The notes beneath the pieces were generated by a model. It saw nothing but the letters and a program-made list of their open reading frames with translations, made no database searches and had not been told where the DNA came from. Position numbers and translations under genes: made by a program. DNA of 64,000 bases from JALZMG01 sp963739975 (GTDB lineage Bacteria; Actinomycetota; Acidimicrobiia; Acidimicrobiales; Ilumatobacteraceae): assembly GCA_963739975.1 (NCBI GenBank), contig CAVUCK010000019.1, positions 186,001 to 250,000 on the forward strand. Reading direction: 5' to 3'. Each line of letters begins with the position of its first letter. Within the stretch, counting starts at the first letter, position 1. Below are positions 7,749 to 16,136 of this stretch, in pieces.

Positions 7749-8915
7749 TCAGTCCTCCAATCGGGCCAGCCAGAGCCCGGGAGCATCGAGCTCGTTCGGG
7801 GTCGGGATGGCGTCGGCGCGGCGCAGCAGCGGGCTCAGGCCGTCGTCACCGGCCCGATCGACGACGCCCTGCACGAACGCCTTGCCGCGCGCCACCTGGT
7901 CCTCGCCGATGCGGATGCCGAGCAGCTGCTCGACGAACGAGTCGCTGGCCGACGTCTCGACCCGCCGGCGGCGCACGGCCTCGGCGATGCGCAGCGCGCT
8001 GCCCCCGACGATGCGCACCGCCACGGCGTCGACGATCCAGTCGACGTACCCGACGACCACTGCGACCACCGTGTCGAGCTGCGGCCGCAGCGCCTGCTGC
8101 GCCGGGGACGTGACGGCGCCGAGCAGCACCTCGGGGTCGCCAAGGGCCCGCTGCAGCGCGGCCATCGGGTCTGACGCGCCGCTGTCCAGCTCGCCGAGGC
8201 GCTCGACGACGGCGTTGGGGTCGGGACGGAACCCGCCGACGTGCTGGCGCACCAGGTCCGACAGCGTGTCCCGGACGTGGGGGGTCGTCAGCAACACGTG
8301 ACCGGCCAGCTCGTGGGCCAGCACCCACAACCGCATCTCGTCGGTTGGGATCTCCCAGTCGACGCTGAACTGGTCGATGTTCGACGGGATCAGCGTCACC
8401 GTGGCCGGCTGGCGGGGGATCGGCAGGTCGTGCACGCCGAACGCCCGCGTCGAGAGACGTCCGACCATCGAGCCGACGGCCATGCCGAGCATCGCCGGCG
8501 CCATCATCTTCGACAGCCCAGCCATCATCGACATCATCGGGTCGCCGGCCAGCTCCTCGTCATCGGCGGCGCTGGCCGGCGGCGTTCCGAGGGCGGTGGC
8601 GAGGTCCGTGAAGAGGTGGCGGTAGGCCTCGAGCGTCGACTGCGCCCACTGGCCACGCGTCGCCACCTGCGGTTCGGGCGCTTCGGCCTCGGAGCCGACC
8701 ACCTGGGCCACGTGGTACCAGGCGATGCGGGCCAGGTCGCCCAACGCCAGGCGCACCGCCGGGTCGACGTTGGCCTCCGCCGCGCCACCGGTGGAGCTGA
8801 GCTGGGCGAACTGCCGTGCCGCGTCCCAGTTCAGCGGGCCCTGGTTGGCCAACGCCTTGGCCAGGTCGCCGAACATCGGCAGGCTCGAGAACGGATCCTG
8901 CGGATCGTCGGCCAT
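7749..8915 (-). CDS. Zincin-like protein, F420-associated (DUF2342-like)
   Basis: 388 residues. The centre 'LWVLAHELAGHVLL' is the helix that carries HExxH in the zincin_2/DUF2342 proteins, often called coenzyme F420 biosynthesis-associated. Here the spacing is H-E-L-A-G-H (three residues between E and the second H), so catalytic activity is uncertain. The N-terminal half has a glycine/methionine-rich segment 'MMSMMAGLSKMMAPAMLGMA', and the C-terminal half has helices with 'VVGYVDWIVDAVAVRIVGG', all typical of the family. It is divergent from the epimerase gene at 8951. Confidence 0.8.
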   Translation of the reverse strand: MADDPQDPFSSLPMFGDLAKALANQGPLNWDAARQFAQLSSTGGAAEANVDPAVRLALGDLARIAWYHVAQVVGSEAEAPEPQVATRGQWAQSTLEAYRHLFTDLATALGTPPASAADDEELAGDPMMSMMAGLSKMMAPAMLGMAVGSMVGRLSTRAFGVHDLPIPRQPATVTLIPSNIDQFSVDWEIPTDEMRLWVLAHELAGHVLLTTPHVRDTLSDLVRQHVGGFRPDPNAVVERLGELDSGASDPMAALQRALGDPEVLLGAVTSPAQQALRPQLDTVVAVVVGYVDWIVDAVAVRIVGGSALRIAEAVRRRRVETSASDSFVEQLLGIRIGEDQVARGKAFVQGVVDRAGDDGLSPLLRRADAIPTPNELDAPGLWLARLED

Positions 8916-8950
8916 GTGTCGATGCTATTGGCACCGTTAGCGTCCGACTG

Positions 8951-9940
8951 ATGGCGCTCGACCCGGTGGCCGCACCGCTGCGGGTCCACGTCACCGGGGC
9001 CGAGGCGAACCTGGGGACCAGGGTCCTTGCCCTGCTCGGCGCCGACCCGGCGGTCGAGGACGGCTCGGCCGCCGACTGCGACGTCGTGGTCCACCTCGGC
9101 GCCGGAGATCACGACCTGCGGGCCCGCCGGCGAGAGAGCGTCAGCGAGGGAGCGGCGGCGATGCTCGAGGACGCCGACCGGGGGCGGGCGACGCACATCG
9201 TCATCGTCTCGTCGGCGATGGTCTACGGGGCGTACGCCAACAACCCCGTCCCGCTGACCGAGGATGCGATCCTGCGACCAGACGTCGAGTTCGTCTTCGC
9301 CCGCCAGCTGGCGACCGTCGAGACGATGCTCGACCGGTGGCGTCGCCAGGCTCCGGGACGCACGGTCACCGTCCTGCGCCCCGTGATCACCATGGCCGCC
9401 GACGGGACGTCGTCGCTGGCGGCCGCCCTTGCCGCCGGGCTGGGCCAGCGCTTCGGCGAGGACGACCCGCCGGCGCAGTTCCTCCACCTCGACGACCTGG
9501 CGTCGGCGGTCGCGCTGGCCGCCACGGCCCGGCTCGACGGTGTGTTCAACGTCGCCCCGGATGGCTGGGTTCCCGCTGACCGGGTGCGGGCGCTGACCGG
9601 GACCGGGCCACGCGTCAAGCTGCCCGACCGGGTGGCCGAGGTGATCAGCGCGCTGCAGTGGCAGTTCCAGCGCGGCCCGATCCCGCCCGGGCTGCGCAGC
9701 TACACCCGCGAGCCGTGGCTCGTCGCCAACGACCGCCTGAAGGCGCACGGCTGGCGGCCGAAGGTCACCAACGAGCAGGCGTACGTCGAGGGGACCGAGT
9801 CGCGCTGGTGGACGATGATCACGCCCAAGCGGCGCCAGGAGCTGGCGCTGGCCGGCGTGGGCCTCGGCGCCGCCGCGCTCGGCTGGCTGGCGTTCAGTCT
9901 GTTCCGCCGATGGCTCCGCCGTCGCCGATCGGTGTCGTAG
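8951..9940 (+). CDS. NAD-dependent epimerase/dehydratase-like protein with C-terminal membrane anchor
   Basis: 329 residues from ATG 8951. It is an extended-SDR fold: 'LRVHVTGAEANLGTRVL' (modified TGxxGxxG), 'DVVVHLGAG', 'IVIVSSAMVYGAYANN' with the Ser and Tyr region but no clear YxxxK, 'VTVLRPVI' and 'FLHLDDLASAVALAA'. The last 30 residues are a hydrophobic segment (LALAGVGLGAAALGWLAF) followed by RRWLRRRR, a positive-inside anchor. It may be a sugar-nucleotide or lipid-linked oxidoreductase acting at the membrane; substrate unknown. The 3' end overlaps the opposing gene at 9894 by 47 bases. Confidence 0.82.
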   Translation: MALDPVAAPLRVHVTGAEANLGTRVLALLGADPAVEDGSAADCDVVVHLGAGDHDLRARRRESVSEGAAAMLEDADRGRATHIVIVSSAMVYGAYANNPVPLTEDAILRPDVEFVFARQLATVETMLDRWRRQAPGRTVTVLRPVITMAADGTSSLAAALAAGLGQRFGEDDPPAQFLHLDDLASAVALAATARLDGVFNVAPDGWVPADRVRALTGTGPRVKLPDRVAEVISALQWQFQRGPIPPGLRSYTREPWLVANDRLKAHGWRPKVTNEQAYVEGTESRWWTMITPKRRQELALAGVGLGAAALGWLAFSLFRRWLRRRRSVS

Positions 9941-10796
9941 CGACGACGGTCGACGGGGGCACGGGCGCGGTCGACGGCGGCGCGGTCGTCGGTGGGGTCG
10001 TCGTCGGTGGGGCGGGCCCGGTCGTCGCCGTGGCCGTCGTGGTGGTCGTGGGGGTTGCGGTGGTCGTGGTCGTCGTCACCGTGGTCGTGGTGGTCGTCGA
10101 GACCGTGGTCGGCGTCGTCACGCTGGTCGACGGGGGAGCGGTCGTCGACGTCACCGGGCTGGCCGGCACCGTCTCGACCGGCAGCATCCATCGAGCATCC
10201 GGCTCGCCGGTGGCCAGGCCGAGGAGCCGGCCGCCCTCGTCGAGGACCGGAGTCCCCTCGGCGACATCCACGTTGGCCAGCTCGCCGATCTCGACGGCGA
10301 CCGGTTCGTCGTCGTCGAGCAGGACGACCGTGTCGTCGCCCGACGGATCGGCGCGCGACATGTCGAACGAGTCGGTTTCGATCCCCTCCGGCAGCGAGAC
10401 CAGCGTGACGTCCTGGGTGGTGCGCACCACCGAGACCTGCACGATCTCACCGCTGGCCAGCTGCACCCGGACGCGCTGGCCCGGCGCGCCGACCAGCGCG
10501 GCGGCCGTCGTGACGCCCCACCCGTCGTCACCGATCGGCGTGACGAGGGGCAGTTGGTCGCCCGTCGCCGCCGGCGCCGCCCGCAGCCCGAGCGCGGTCG
10601 AGCTGGCAGCGATCGGCGACGCCGACCGGCGAGGCGTCATCGTGATGGCCAGGACACCGACCAGGAGGAGGCCGAGCGTGGCGGTGGAAGCGATCAGGAC
10701 CCGGCCGGCGCGCGTCGTCGGTTCGTGCGCGGGGGGACCCAGCTCCGACGGGTGGCGCCACTCGCGCTCGTGCGGCGGCAGCGGTCCGTGCTCCAC
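9894..10796 (-). CDS. Membrane-anchored, threonine-rich extracytoplasmic protein
   Basis: 300 residues. A short cytoplasmic 'HPSELGPP' N-terminus is followed by one transmembrane helix (RVLIASTATLGLLLVGVLAI). Residues ~75-215 form a beta-rich domain with 'VVRTTQDVTLVSL' and 'GTPVLDEGGRLLGLATG', which resembles a degenerate trypsin-like S1C fold without the serine motif. The last ~80 residues are Thr/Pro/Val low-complexity sequence, encoded by GTGGTCGTC-type repeats and probably a cell-wall spanning or glycosylated stalk. Function unknown. It is convergent and overlapping with the epimerase. Confidence 0.75.
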   Translation of the reverse strand: MEHGPLPPHEREWRHPSELGPPAHEPTTRAGRVLIASTATLGLLLVGVLAITMTPRRSASPIAASSTALGLRAAPAATGDQLPLVTPIGDDGWGVTTAAALVGAPGQRVRVQLASGEIVQVSVVRTTQDVTLVSLPEGIETDSFDMSRADPSGDDTVVLLDDDEPVAVEIGELANVDVAEGTPVLDEGGRLLGLATGEPDARWMLPVETVPASPVTSTTAPPSTSVTTPTTVSTTTTTTVTTTTTTATPTTTTTATATTGPAPPTTTPPTTAPPSTAPVPPSTVVATTPIGDGGAIGGTD

Positions 10797-10865
10797 GGGC
10801 CGGGAGCGTAGTCACGGGTCTCGGCGCCGGACCGTCGGGTCGGCGCTCGGGTGACGAGGGCTACG

Positions 10866-11345
10866 ATGCGGCCCGTGCAGGCACCCGCGAACGGCGACGA
10901 TTGGCTGGTGCTGACGCCCCACCAGCTGTCCGTCGGTGAGGTGTACGACTGGGCCGTGCGGCCTGGTTGCGGGGCCGTCGTCCTGTTCAGCGGCACCGTC
11001 CGGGACCACGCCGATGGCCGTGACGGGGTCGAGCACCTGGTCTACGAGGCGTACGAGGCCGAGGTCGTCCCCCGATTCGCCGAGCTCGCCGCCGAGCTCC
11101 GCCGGCGCTGGCCCGACACCGGCCGGGTGGCGTTGATCCACCGCCTCGGCCAGCTGTCGGTCGGGGAGTCGTCCGTGCTCGCCGTCGTCTCCGCCCCGCA
11201 CCGCGCCGAGGCGTTCGAAGCGGCGCGCTTCGCCATCGACACGCTGAAGGTGTCCGTCCCGATCTGGAAGCACGAGAGCTGGCGCGACGGCAGCGCCTGG
11301 GGCACCGGCGCCGCGCCGATCCGCGCGGTCGGGACGGCGACGTGA
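10866..11345 (+). CDS. moaE: Molybdopterin synthase catalytic subunit MoaE
   Basis: 159 residues from ATG 10866. MoaE features: 'GCGAVVLFSGTVRDHADG', 'LVYEAYEAEV', 'ALIHRLGQLSVGESSV' and the active-site 'VPIWKHESWRDG', where the Lys of K-H-E is catalytic. With MoaD thiocarboxylate it inserts the dithiolene sulfurs into precursor Z to form molybdopterin. MoaD is not adjacent. Two candidate molybdopterin enzymes are in the window (formate dehydrogenase at 40185, sulfite-oxidase-like protein at 54997). It overlaps the next small membrane gene by 4 bases. Confidence 0.95.
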   Translation: MRPVQAPANGDDWLVLTPHQLSVGEVYDWAVRPGCGAVVLFSGTVRDHADGRDGVEHLVYEAYEAEVVPRFAELAAELRRRWPDTGRVALIHRLGQLSVGESSVLAVVSAPHRAEAFEAARFAIDTLKVSVPIWKHESWRDGSAWGTGAAPIRAVGTAT

Positions 11346-11551
11346 TCTGGGTCGTCGCCGCCGTCGTTGCCGCCATCGTCGTGCTCGCCGTCCTGGTCGT
11401 CGTACTGCGCCGCCGACGCGGCGACGGTGTCGCCGAGTTCCGCCGGCACATCGGCGCGCTGTCGCCGGAGGCCCGCCGACCGGTCGTCGACCGGGTCCAG
11501 CAGCTCGACGAGTCCACCGATCGCCACCCTGACCAGGGGCGTGATGCCTGA
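11342..11551 (+). CDS. Small single-pass membrane protein
   Basis: 69 residues starting at GTG 11342 inside the moaE stop (GTGA overlap). The first 22 residues are one hydrophobic helix (VVAAVVAAIVVLAVLVVVL), followed by RRRR and a soluble tail with 'FRRHIGALSPEARRPVVDRV'. The translational coupling and the clean helix-plus-basic-stop layout support a real gene. The family is not recognised; a small membrane regulatory or scaffold role is only a guess. Confidence 0.7.
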   Translation: MIWVVAAVVAAIVVLAVLVVVLRRRRGDGVAEFRRHIGALSPEARRPVVDRVQQLDESTDRHPDQGRDA

Positions 11552-11653
11552 CACCTTGACGGTTTGGCCCCCGATCGCACCACCCGCAGGACCATCCAGT
11601 CGAGCGACAGCGAGACACGGCGCCGCTTCGGCGCCATCAGGTCGGTGTCCGTA

Positions 11654-12658
11654 ATGGCTCGTGATCTTGCGATCGACCTGGGGACGGCCAACACCCTCGT
11701 CTACATGAAGGGCCGCGGCATCGTGCTCAACGAGCCGTCGGTGATCGCACTCAACCGCCAGACCGGAGAGGTGCTGGCCACCGGCCGCGAGGCGTGGGCG
11801 ATGATCGGACGGACACCGGGGTACATCGTCGCCGTCCGGCCCCTGCGCGGCGGGGCGATCACCGACTTCGAGATCACCGAGCGGATGATCCGCCTGCTGC
11901 TGCAGCGCGTCGGAGTCAGCCGGTTCACCCGACCGAAGGTCGTGATCTGCGTGCCGTCGGCGATCACCGAGGTCGAGCGGCGGGCGGTGACCGATGCGGC
12001 ACGGCGGGCCGGCGCCGCCGACGCCAACCTCATCGAGCAGCCGATGGCGGCGGCCATCGGGGCCGACCTGCCGATCGACGAGCCGGTCGGGAACATGGTC
12101 ATCGACATCGGCGGCGGCACCAGCGAGACGGCCGTGATCAGCCTCGGCGGCATCGTCGCCCTCGAGGCCGTGCGCGTCGGGTCCTTCGACATCGACGCGG
12201 CGATCCAGAACTACGTGCGCCGCGAGCATGGGATCGCCATCGGCGAGCGGACCGCCGAGGAGATCAAGGTGGCCATCGGGTCGGCCGACCCGACCGAGGA
12301 GGAGACGCAGGCCGAGGTGCGTGGGCGCGACCTCATGACGGGCCTGCCCAAGACCGTGCTGCTCGGCCCCGAGGAGATCCGATTCGCCGTCGAGGACGTG
12401 GTGTCGTCGATCATCGCCTCTGTGGTGCGATGCCTGGCCAAGGCGCCGCCCGAGCTGTCCCAGGACTTCCTGGTCCGCGGGATGTACCTGGTCGGCGGCG
12501 GCGGCCTGCTGCGCGGGTTGGCCTCGCGCATCCAACGCGAGACCAAGGTCCCGGTGAAGCTGTCGAACGTCCCGCTGGAGGCCGTCGTGCTCGGCGCCGG
12601 CCACGTCATCGAGCACTACGAGGCGCTGCGCGGCATGTTCATGGGCGCCCGCCGCTGA
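11654..12658 (+). CDS. mreB: Rod shape-determining protein MreB
   Basis: 334 residues from ATG 11654. Actin-fold motifs are in order: phosphate 1 'IDLGTANTLVYMKGRGI', connect 1 and 'VCVPSAITEVERRAV', 'LIEQPMAAAIGADLPI', phosphate 2 'VIDIGGGTSETAVISLGGI', and adenosine motif 'GGGGLLRGLASRI'. MreB polymers under the membrane guide lateral wall synthesis in rod-shaped cells. No mreC or mreD follows, unlike the usual mreBCD operon; next is a repeat and an RNB ribonuclease gene. About 100 bases of non-coding DNA precede it. Confidence 0.95.
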   Translation: MARDLAIDLGTANTLVYMKGRGIVLNEPSVIALNRQTGEVLATGREAWAMIGRTPGYIVAVRPLRGGAITDFEITERMIRLLLQRVGVSRFTRPKVVICVPSAITEVERRAVTDAARRAGAADANLIEQPMAAAIGADLPIDEPVGNMVIDIGGGTSETAVISLGGIVALEAVRVGSFDIDAAIQNYVRREHGIAIGERTAEEIKVAIGSADPTEEETQAEVRGRDLMTGLPKTVLLGPEEIRFAVEDVVSSIIASVVRCLAKAPPELSQDFLVRGMYLVGGGGLLRGLASRIQRETKVPVKLSNVPLEAVVLGAGHVIEHYEALRGMFMGARR

Positions 12659-12668
12659 CCTGTGACGT

Positions 12669-12751
12669 TCATGGCGTTCCCCGGCCACGCCACCTGCAGC
12701 CTGCGCAGTCGCTGGCCGCTCCCTCGCTGGCGCTCGGTCGCTCGCATGGGT
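12669..12751 (+). repeat. Family C interspersed repeat, copy 1
   Basis: The gap between mreB and the RNB gene contains GCGTTCCCCGGCCACGCCAC near its left end and CTCGCTGGCGCTCGGTCGCT near its right end. Closely similar blocks in the same order lie at 33755-33815, and on the minus strand at 35578-35650. The element is GC-rich, with short GCTC/GCTCG tandem runs. Boundaries are approximate; function unknown. Confidence 0.55.
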
Positions 12752-12765
12752 CAGATGACCTACCT

Positions 12766-14163
12766 GTGACGGACCAGTCCGCGCTCGACGACGGCATCCG
12801 GCGCATCCGCGTCGAGCTCGGACTGCCGGCCGGGTTCCCACCCGAGGCGGCGCTGGGCGCGGTCGTCGCCGCCCGCGAGGCGGTGGACGGGCCGGACCGG
12901 GTCGATCGCACCGACTGGCCCTTCATCACGCTCGACCCGGCCGACGCCATCGACCTCGACCAGGCCTTCACGATCGAGCGCTCCGGCGGCGACCTCCTCC
13001 TCCACTACGCCATCGCCGATGTCGGGGCGTTCGTCGAGCCGGGCGACGCCGTCGACGAGGAGGCCTGGAAGCGCGGCGTGACGGTGTACCTGCCCGACCA
13101 GAAGACCCGGCTGTACCCGGCCGCGCTGTCCGAGGGCGCGGCCAGCCTGCTGCCCGACGGGCCGAAGCCGGCCGTGGTGTTCACCGTGAAGGTGGATGGC
13201 GCCGGCGAGGTGACGCTGCAGGAAGCCCGGCGATCGACGATCCGCAGCCGTGCGAAGCTGGCCTACGACACGGTGCGCCCGGGCGACCTGCCCGCCGGGT
13301 TCGACGAGCTGTCCCGACGCATCGAGGCGGCTGAGGACCGGCGCGGTGCGCCACGCGTCGAGTTCCCGGACCAGGAGCTCGAGCACGTCGACGGGGGATG
13401 GGTGCTGCGCATCACCCACCGGCTGGAGACCGAGGACCAGAACGCGGCGATGTCGCTGGCCGCCAACCTCGCCGTCGCCGACGCCCTGCTGGCCGCCAAG
13501 ACCGGCCTGTTCCGGGTGATGGCCGAGCCGGGCGCCCGGTCGATCGAACGCCTGCGCCACAGCGCCCATGCGTTCGGGCTGGCGTGGCCGGCCGACCAGT
13601 CGCTGGCCGACTTCCGTCGGACGCTGGACCGGACCGACCCGCGGGGCAACGCCTTCCTCGTCGCCGTGCGGCGCGCCGGCGGCGGCGCCAGCTACGAACC
13701 CCTCGACCGCGATGGTGACGCAGCCGGCGCCGACCGCCCGCCGTGGCACTCGGCGATGGCGGCCACCTACGCCCACGCCACGGCGCCGCTGCGCCGGCTC
13801 GCCGACCGCTACGTGATCGAGGCCGCCGTCGCCGTCGCCGCCGGTCGTCCCGTCGACGAGCGCGTCGAGACGGCGTTCGCCGAGCTGCCGAAGGTGATGG
13901 CGCGCGCCGAGTCGGTCGCCAACCGCGCCGATCGCGCCGTCATCGAGCTGGCCGAGGCCGTGATCATGACCGGGCGGGAGCACGAGGTGTTCGACGCCGT
14001 CGTTGTCGACGAGGACCGCCACGGCACGCTCGTCCAGCTCGTCGACCCGGCCGTGCTGGCCCACGTGCACGCTCACCGGGTGGACCCTGGCGACCGCCTC
14101 CGGGTGCGCCTGCACGCCGTCGACGTCGTCGCCCGCACCATCGAGCTGCACCGAGTGGAATGA
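12766..14163 (+). CDS. RNB-domain exoribonuclease (RNase II/R type)
   Basis: 465 residues from GTG 12766. The RNB catalytic signature is clear: 'ITLDPADAIDLDQAFTIE' with the Mg-binding Asp cluster, 'LLHYAIADVGAFVEPGDAVDEEA', 'GVTVYLPDQKTRLYP' and 'TYAHATAPLRRLADRYV'. It lacks the N-terminal cold-shock domains of RNase R/II and the typical C-terminal S1 domain is short, as in the compact actinobacterial group. It should degrade RNA 3' to 5'. Its start is close to the family C repeat that separates it from mreB. Confidence 0.92.
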   Translation: MTDQSALDDGIRRIRVELGLPAGFPPEAALGAVVAAREAVDGPDRVDRTDWPFITLDPADAIDLDQAFTIERSGGDLLLHYAIADVGAFVEPGDAVDEEAWKRGVTVYLPDQKTRLYPAALSEGAASLLPDGPKPAVVFTVKVDGAGEVTLQEARRSTIRSRAKLAYDTVRPGDLPAGFDELSRRIEAAEDRRGAPRVEFPDQELEHVDGGWVLRITHRLETEDQNAAMSLAANLAVADALLAAKTGLFRVMAEPGARSIERLRHSAHAFGLAWPADQSLADFRRTLDRTDPRGNAFLVAVRRAGGGASYEPLDRDGDAAGADRPPWHSAMAATYAHATAPLRRLADRYVIEAAVAVAAGRPVDERVETAFAELPKVMARAESVANRADRAVIELAEAVIMTGREHEVFDAVVVDEDRHGTLVQLVDPAVLAHVHAHRVDPGDRLRVRLHAVDVVARTIELHRVE

Positions 14164-14292
14164 CGACGTCGAGCGATGGCTCGAAGGCTCGAATCGTGAG
14201 CGCGAACGGCGGGGATCGGCTGCGTGGACTCACAGTTCGGACTGGCCACGGCGCGACGGCCGACTGGCAGCACCGATCATCCAGCGAGTCGC

Positions 14293-14790
14293 TCAGTTCG
14301 CTTGAGCGGCGTGTCGGACCATCGTCCAGGACTGTCCGTGCTTCTCGACCGGGACGAAGCCGGTCGACTCGTACAGGCCACGCGCTGGATTGTTCTCGGC
14401 GACGCTGAGACTCATGGCTCGGTATCCCTGCGCAACGCTGGCCTCGATGAGGTCGATGAGGAGCCGTCGTCCGATCCCCTCGTGCCGTCGGGAGGCGATG
14501 ACTGCAATCGACAGTTCGGGCACATCCTCAGCGACGAAGCCATAGCCATGGTTCGCCGCTGTATACGTCCGATACCAAGCCGCGCCCACCGGTCCGTCTT
14601 GTTCAGCAACCAGTCCATGGTCGCCGTGCCTCGGCCATCCATCCAGGTACAGCGCGTACCGCGGATCGTTCATCACCTGCTCAGCGGTCGGTGTCGGCTT
14701 GTCAGGCCGCCAGACTGCGGCCTCACCAAGCATCCTCGCGAGAAAGGTGAAGTCCTCAGCTCCGGCCGGTCGACACCGAATGTCGTTCAC
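14293..14790 (-). CDS. GNAT-family N-acetyltransferase
   Basis: 165 residues from GTG 14790. The acetyl-CoA site is 'LSIAVIASRRHEGIGRRLL' (the R-x-x-G-x-G motif A), followed by 'MSLSVAENNPARGLYESTGF', the C-terminal motif with the N-P-A-x-x-L-Y-x-x-x-G-F pattern of RimI-like enzymes. Substrate unknown. Codon use is slightly less GC-biased than its neighbours (A/T third positions are more frequent), which could mean recent acquisition. It stands alone between convergent and co-oriented neighbours. Confidence 0.88.
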   Translation of the reverse strand: MNDIRCRPAGAEDFTFLARMLGEAAVWRPDKPTPTAEQVMNDPRYALYLDGWPRHGDHGLVAEQDGPVGAAWYRTYTAANHGYGFVAEDVPELSIAVIASRRHEGIGRRLLIDLIEASVAQGYRAMSLSVAENNPARGLYESTGFVPVEKHGQSWTMVRHAAQAN

Positions 14791-14852
14791 CCTGGTCAGT
14801 CCAGCAGCCCCGTCAACCGCGTGAGCGACGAAGCCAACGTTGCCTGCCAGCG

Positions 14853-16136
14853 CTAGCTGGCGTCGGCGCGCAGGATCGAGCCGTCGCCGGAGAGGACGTA
14901 GACCTCGCCGGCGGGGCCCTCGACGACGGCGGTCGGACCGCCGACCCGCCCGAGCTCCAGCGTGCGGCCGGCGCCGAGGTCGGCGCCCTCACCGAGCACC
15001 TCGGTCGCCCACACCTGCCCGCCGCAGAAGTCGGCATAGACCACCCAGCCGTCCAGGGTGGAGCCGTTGCGCACCCGGATGCCGCCGCTCACGGAGCAGC
15101 CGCCGGTGTCGCTGTGGGTGTACGTGAGGAACGGCGCGACGTGGCCGTCGGCGGGGACGTCGCCGTTGAAGCGCTCGTTGCCCTCGAAGGCGCTCCACCC
15201 GAAGCTGAGGCCGCGCCCGGCATCCCGGCCGTCGACCGCCGGCGCCACGTCGATCTCCTCGATCTCGTCCTGGCCGACGTCGCCGATCCACAGGTCGCCG
15301 GTGAGCCGATCGAACGACAGCCGCCACGGGTTGCGCAAGCCCGTCGACCAGATGCGCGGGTCGGCGCCGGCGGTCGTGACGAACGGGTTGTCGGCGGGGA
15401 CGGTGTAGGGCTCGCTGCCGGTCGGCGTCGGATCGACGCGCAGGATCTTGCCGAGGGGCGTCGTCAGGTCGAGCGCCCGTCGTTGCGGGTCCTCGCGCGA
15501 CCCGCCATCGCCCATCCCGATGTACAGCAGGCCGTCGGGACCGAACAGCAGGTCGCCGCCGTTGTGGTTGGAGTACGGCTGCTCGATGGTGAACAGCACG
15601 CGCGCCTCGTCGCCGTCAAGGAAGCGGCCGTCGGCCGCCACCGGGTACTCGGAGATCGTGGTCGTCCCCTCGAGGTCGGTGTAGTTGACGTAGGCGACGT
15701 CGCCGGCCGGCGAGAACGCCAGCCCGAGGAACCCGCGCTCGCCGCCGGCGTCGGTCAGCGACGTCGCGTCGAGCACGGTTGTCGAGGCGCCGTCGGCGAG
15801 CCGCACGATCGTGCCCCGCTGCTCGACGACGTACAGGCCCGGGTCGCCGGCCCGCCACGCCAGGTCCGTCGGGTTGTCGGCGGTGCCGATCTCCGTGAAC
15901 ACGACGACGGGGTCCACCTGCGGCGTCACCGTCGTGGTCTCGGCACTGTTCGCGGCCGGCTCCGTGGTTGCCGTGGTGGCCGTGGTCGTCGCGACGCCCG
16001 TCGTGGTTGCCGGGACGCCGGTCGTCGTCGGCGCTTGCGGCGCGACGGACTCCTCGGTCGAATCGTCGCCGCCGCCACCGCATGCGGCGACGGCGACCAG
16101 GGCGAGCACTGGGATGAGCAGTCGGCGTCGCTTCAC
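14853..16136 (-). CDS. PQQ-dependent sugar dehydrogenase-like lipoprotein
   Basis: 427 residues from GTG 16136, overlapping the tesB stop (GTGA). A lipobox 'ALVAVAACGGGG' marks a lipoprotein, followed by ~50 residues of Thr-rich linker. The six-bladed propeller of glucose/sorbosone dehydrogenases follows: 'GERGFLGLAFSPAG', 'NHNGGDLLFGPDGLLYIGMG', 'GLRNPWRLSFDRLTGDLWIG' and 'DVGQDEIEEID'. Members oxidise sugars or related alcohols with PQQ; many actinobacterial ones have unproven substrates. It should be anchored outside the membrane, consistent with the Lgt encoded at 23757. Confidence 0.92.
   Translation of the reverse strand: MKRRRLLIPVLALVAVAACGGGGDDSTEESVAPQAPTTTGVPATTTGVATTTATTATTEPAANSAETTTVTPQVDPVVVFTEIGTADNPTDLAWRAGDPGLYVVEQRGTIVRLADGASTTVLDATSLTDAGGERGFLGLAFSPAGDVAYVNYTDLEGTTTISEYPVAADGRFLDGDEARVLFTIEQPYSNHNGGDLLFGPDGLLYIGMGDGGSREDPQRRALDLTTPLGKILRVDPTPTGSEPYTVPADNPFVTTAGADPRIWSTGLRNPWRLSFDRLTGDLWIGDVGQDEIEEIDVAPAVDGRDAGRGLSFGWSAFEGNERFNGDVPADGHVAPFLTYTHSDTGGCSVSGGIRVRNGSTLDGWVVYADFCGGQVWATEVLGEGADLGAGRTLELGRVGGPTAVVEGPAGEVYVLSGDGSILRADAS

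Noticed and set aside
5907..8174. A 755-codon plus-strand frame spanning the MFS, PhyH-like and zincin genes.
   Set aside because: It crosses three convincing genes in other frames and its translation is Arg/Pro/Gly low-complexity throughout.
10000..10140. GTCGTGGTCGTC-type runs as a possible microsatellite or CRISPR-like array.
   Set aside because: They are the coding sequence of Thr-rich linkers; units are irregular and there are no spacers. The similar run at 62700-62820 has the same explanation.
12754..12768. ATG at 12754 as the start of the RNB ribonuclease.
   Set aside because: It is out of frame and hits a TGA after four codons; GTG 12766 in the correct frame is used instead.
11042..12841. 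A 599-codon minus-strand frame opposite moaE and mreB.
   Set aside because: It is a shadow of two strongly conserved plus-strand genes and has no motif of its own.
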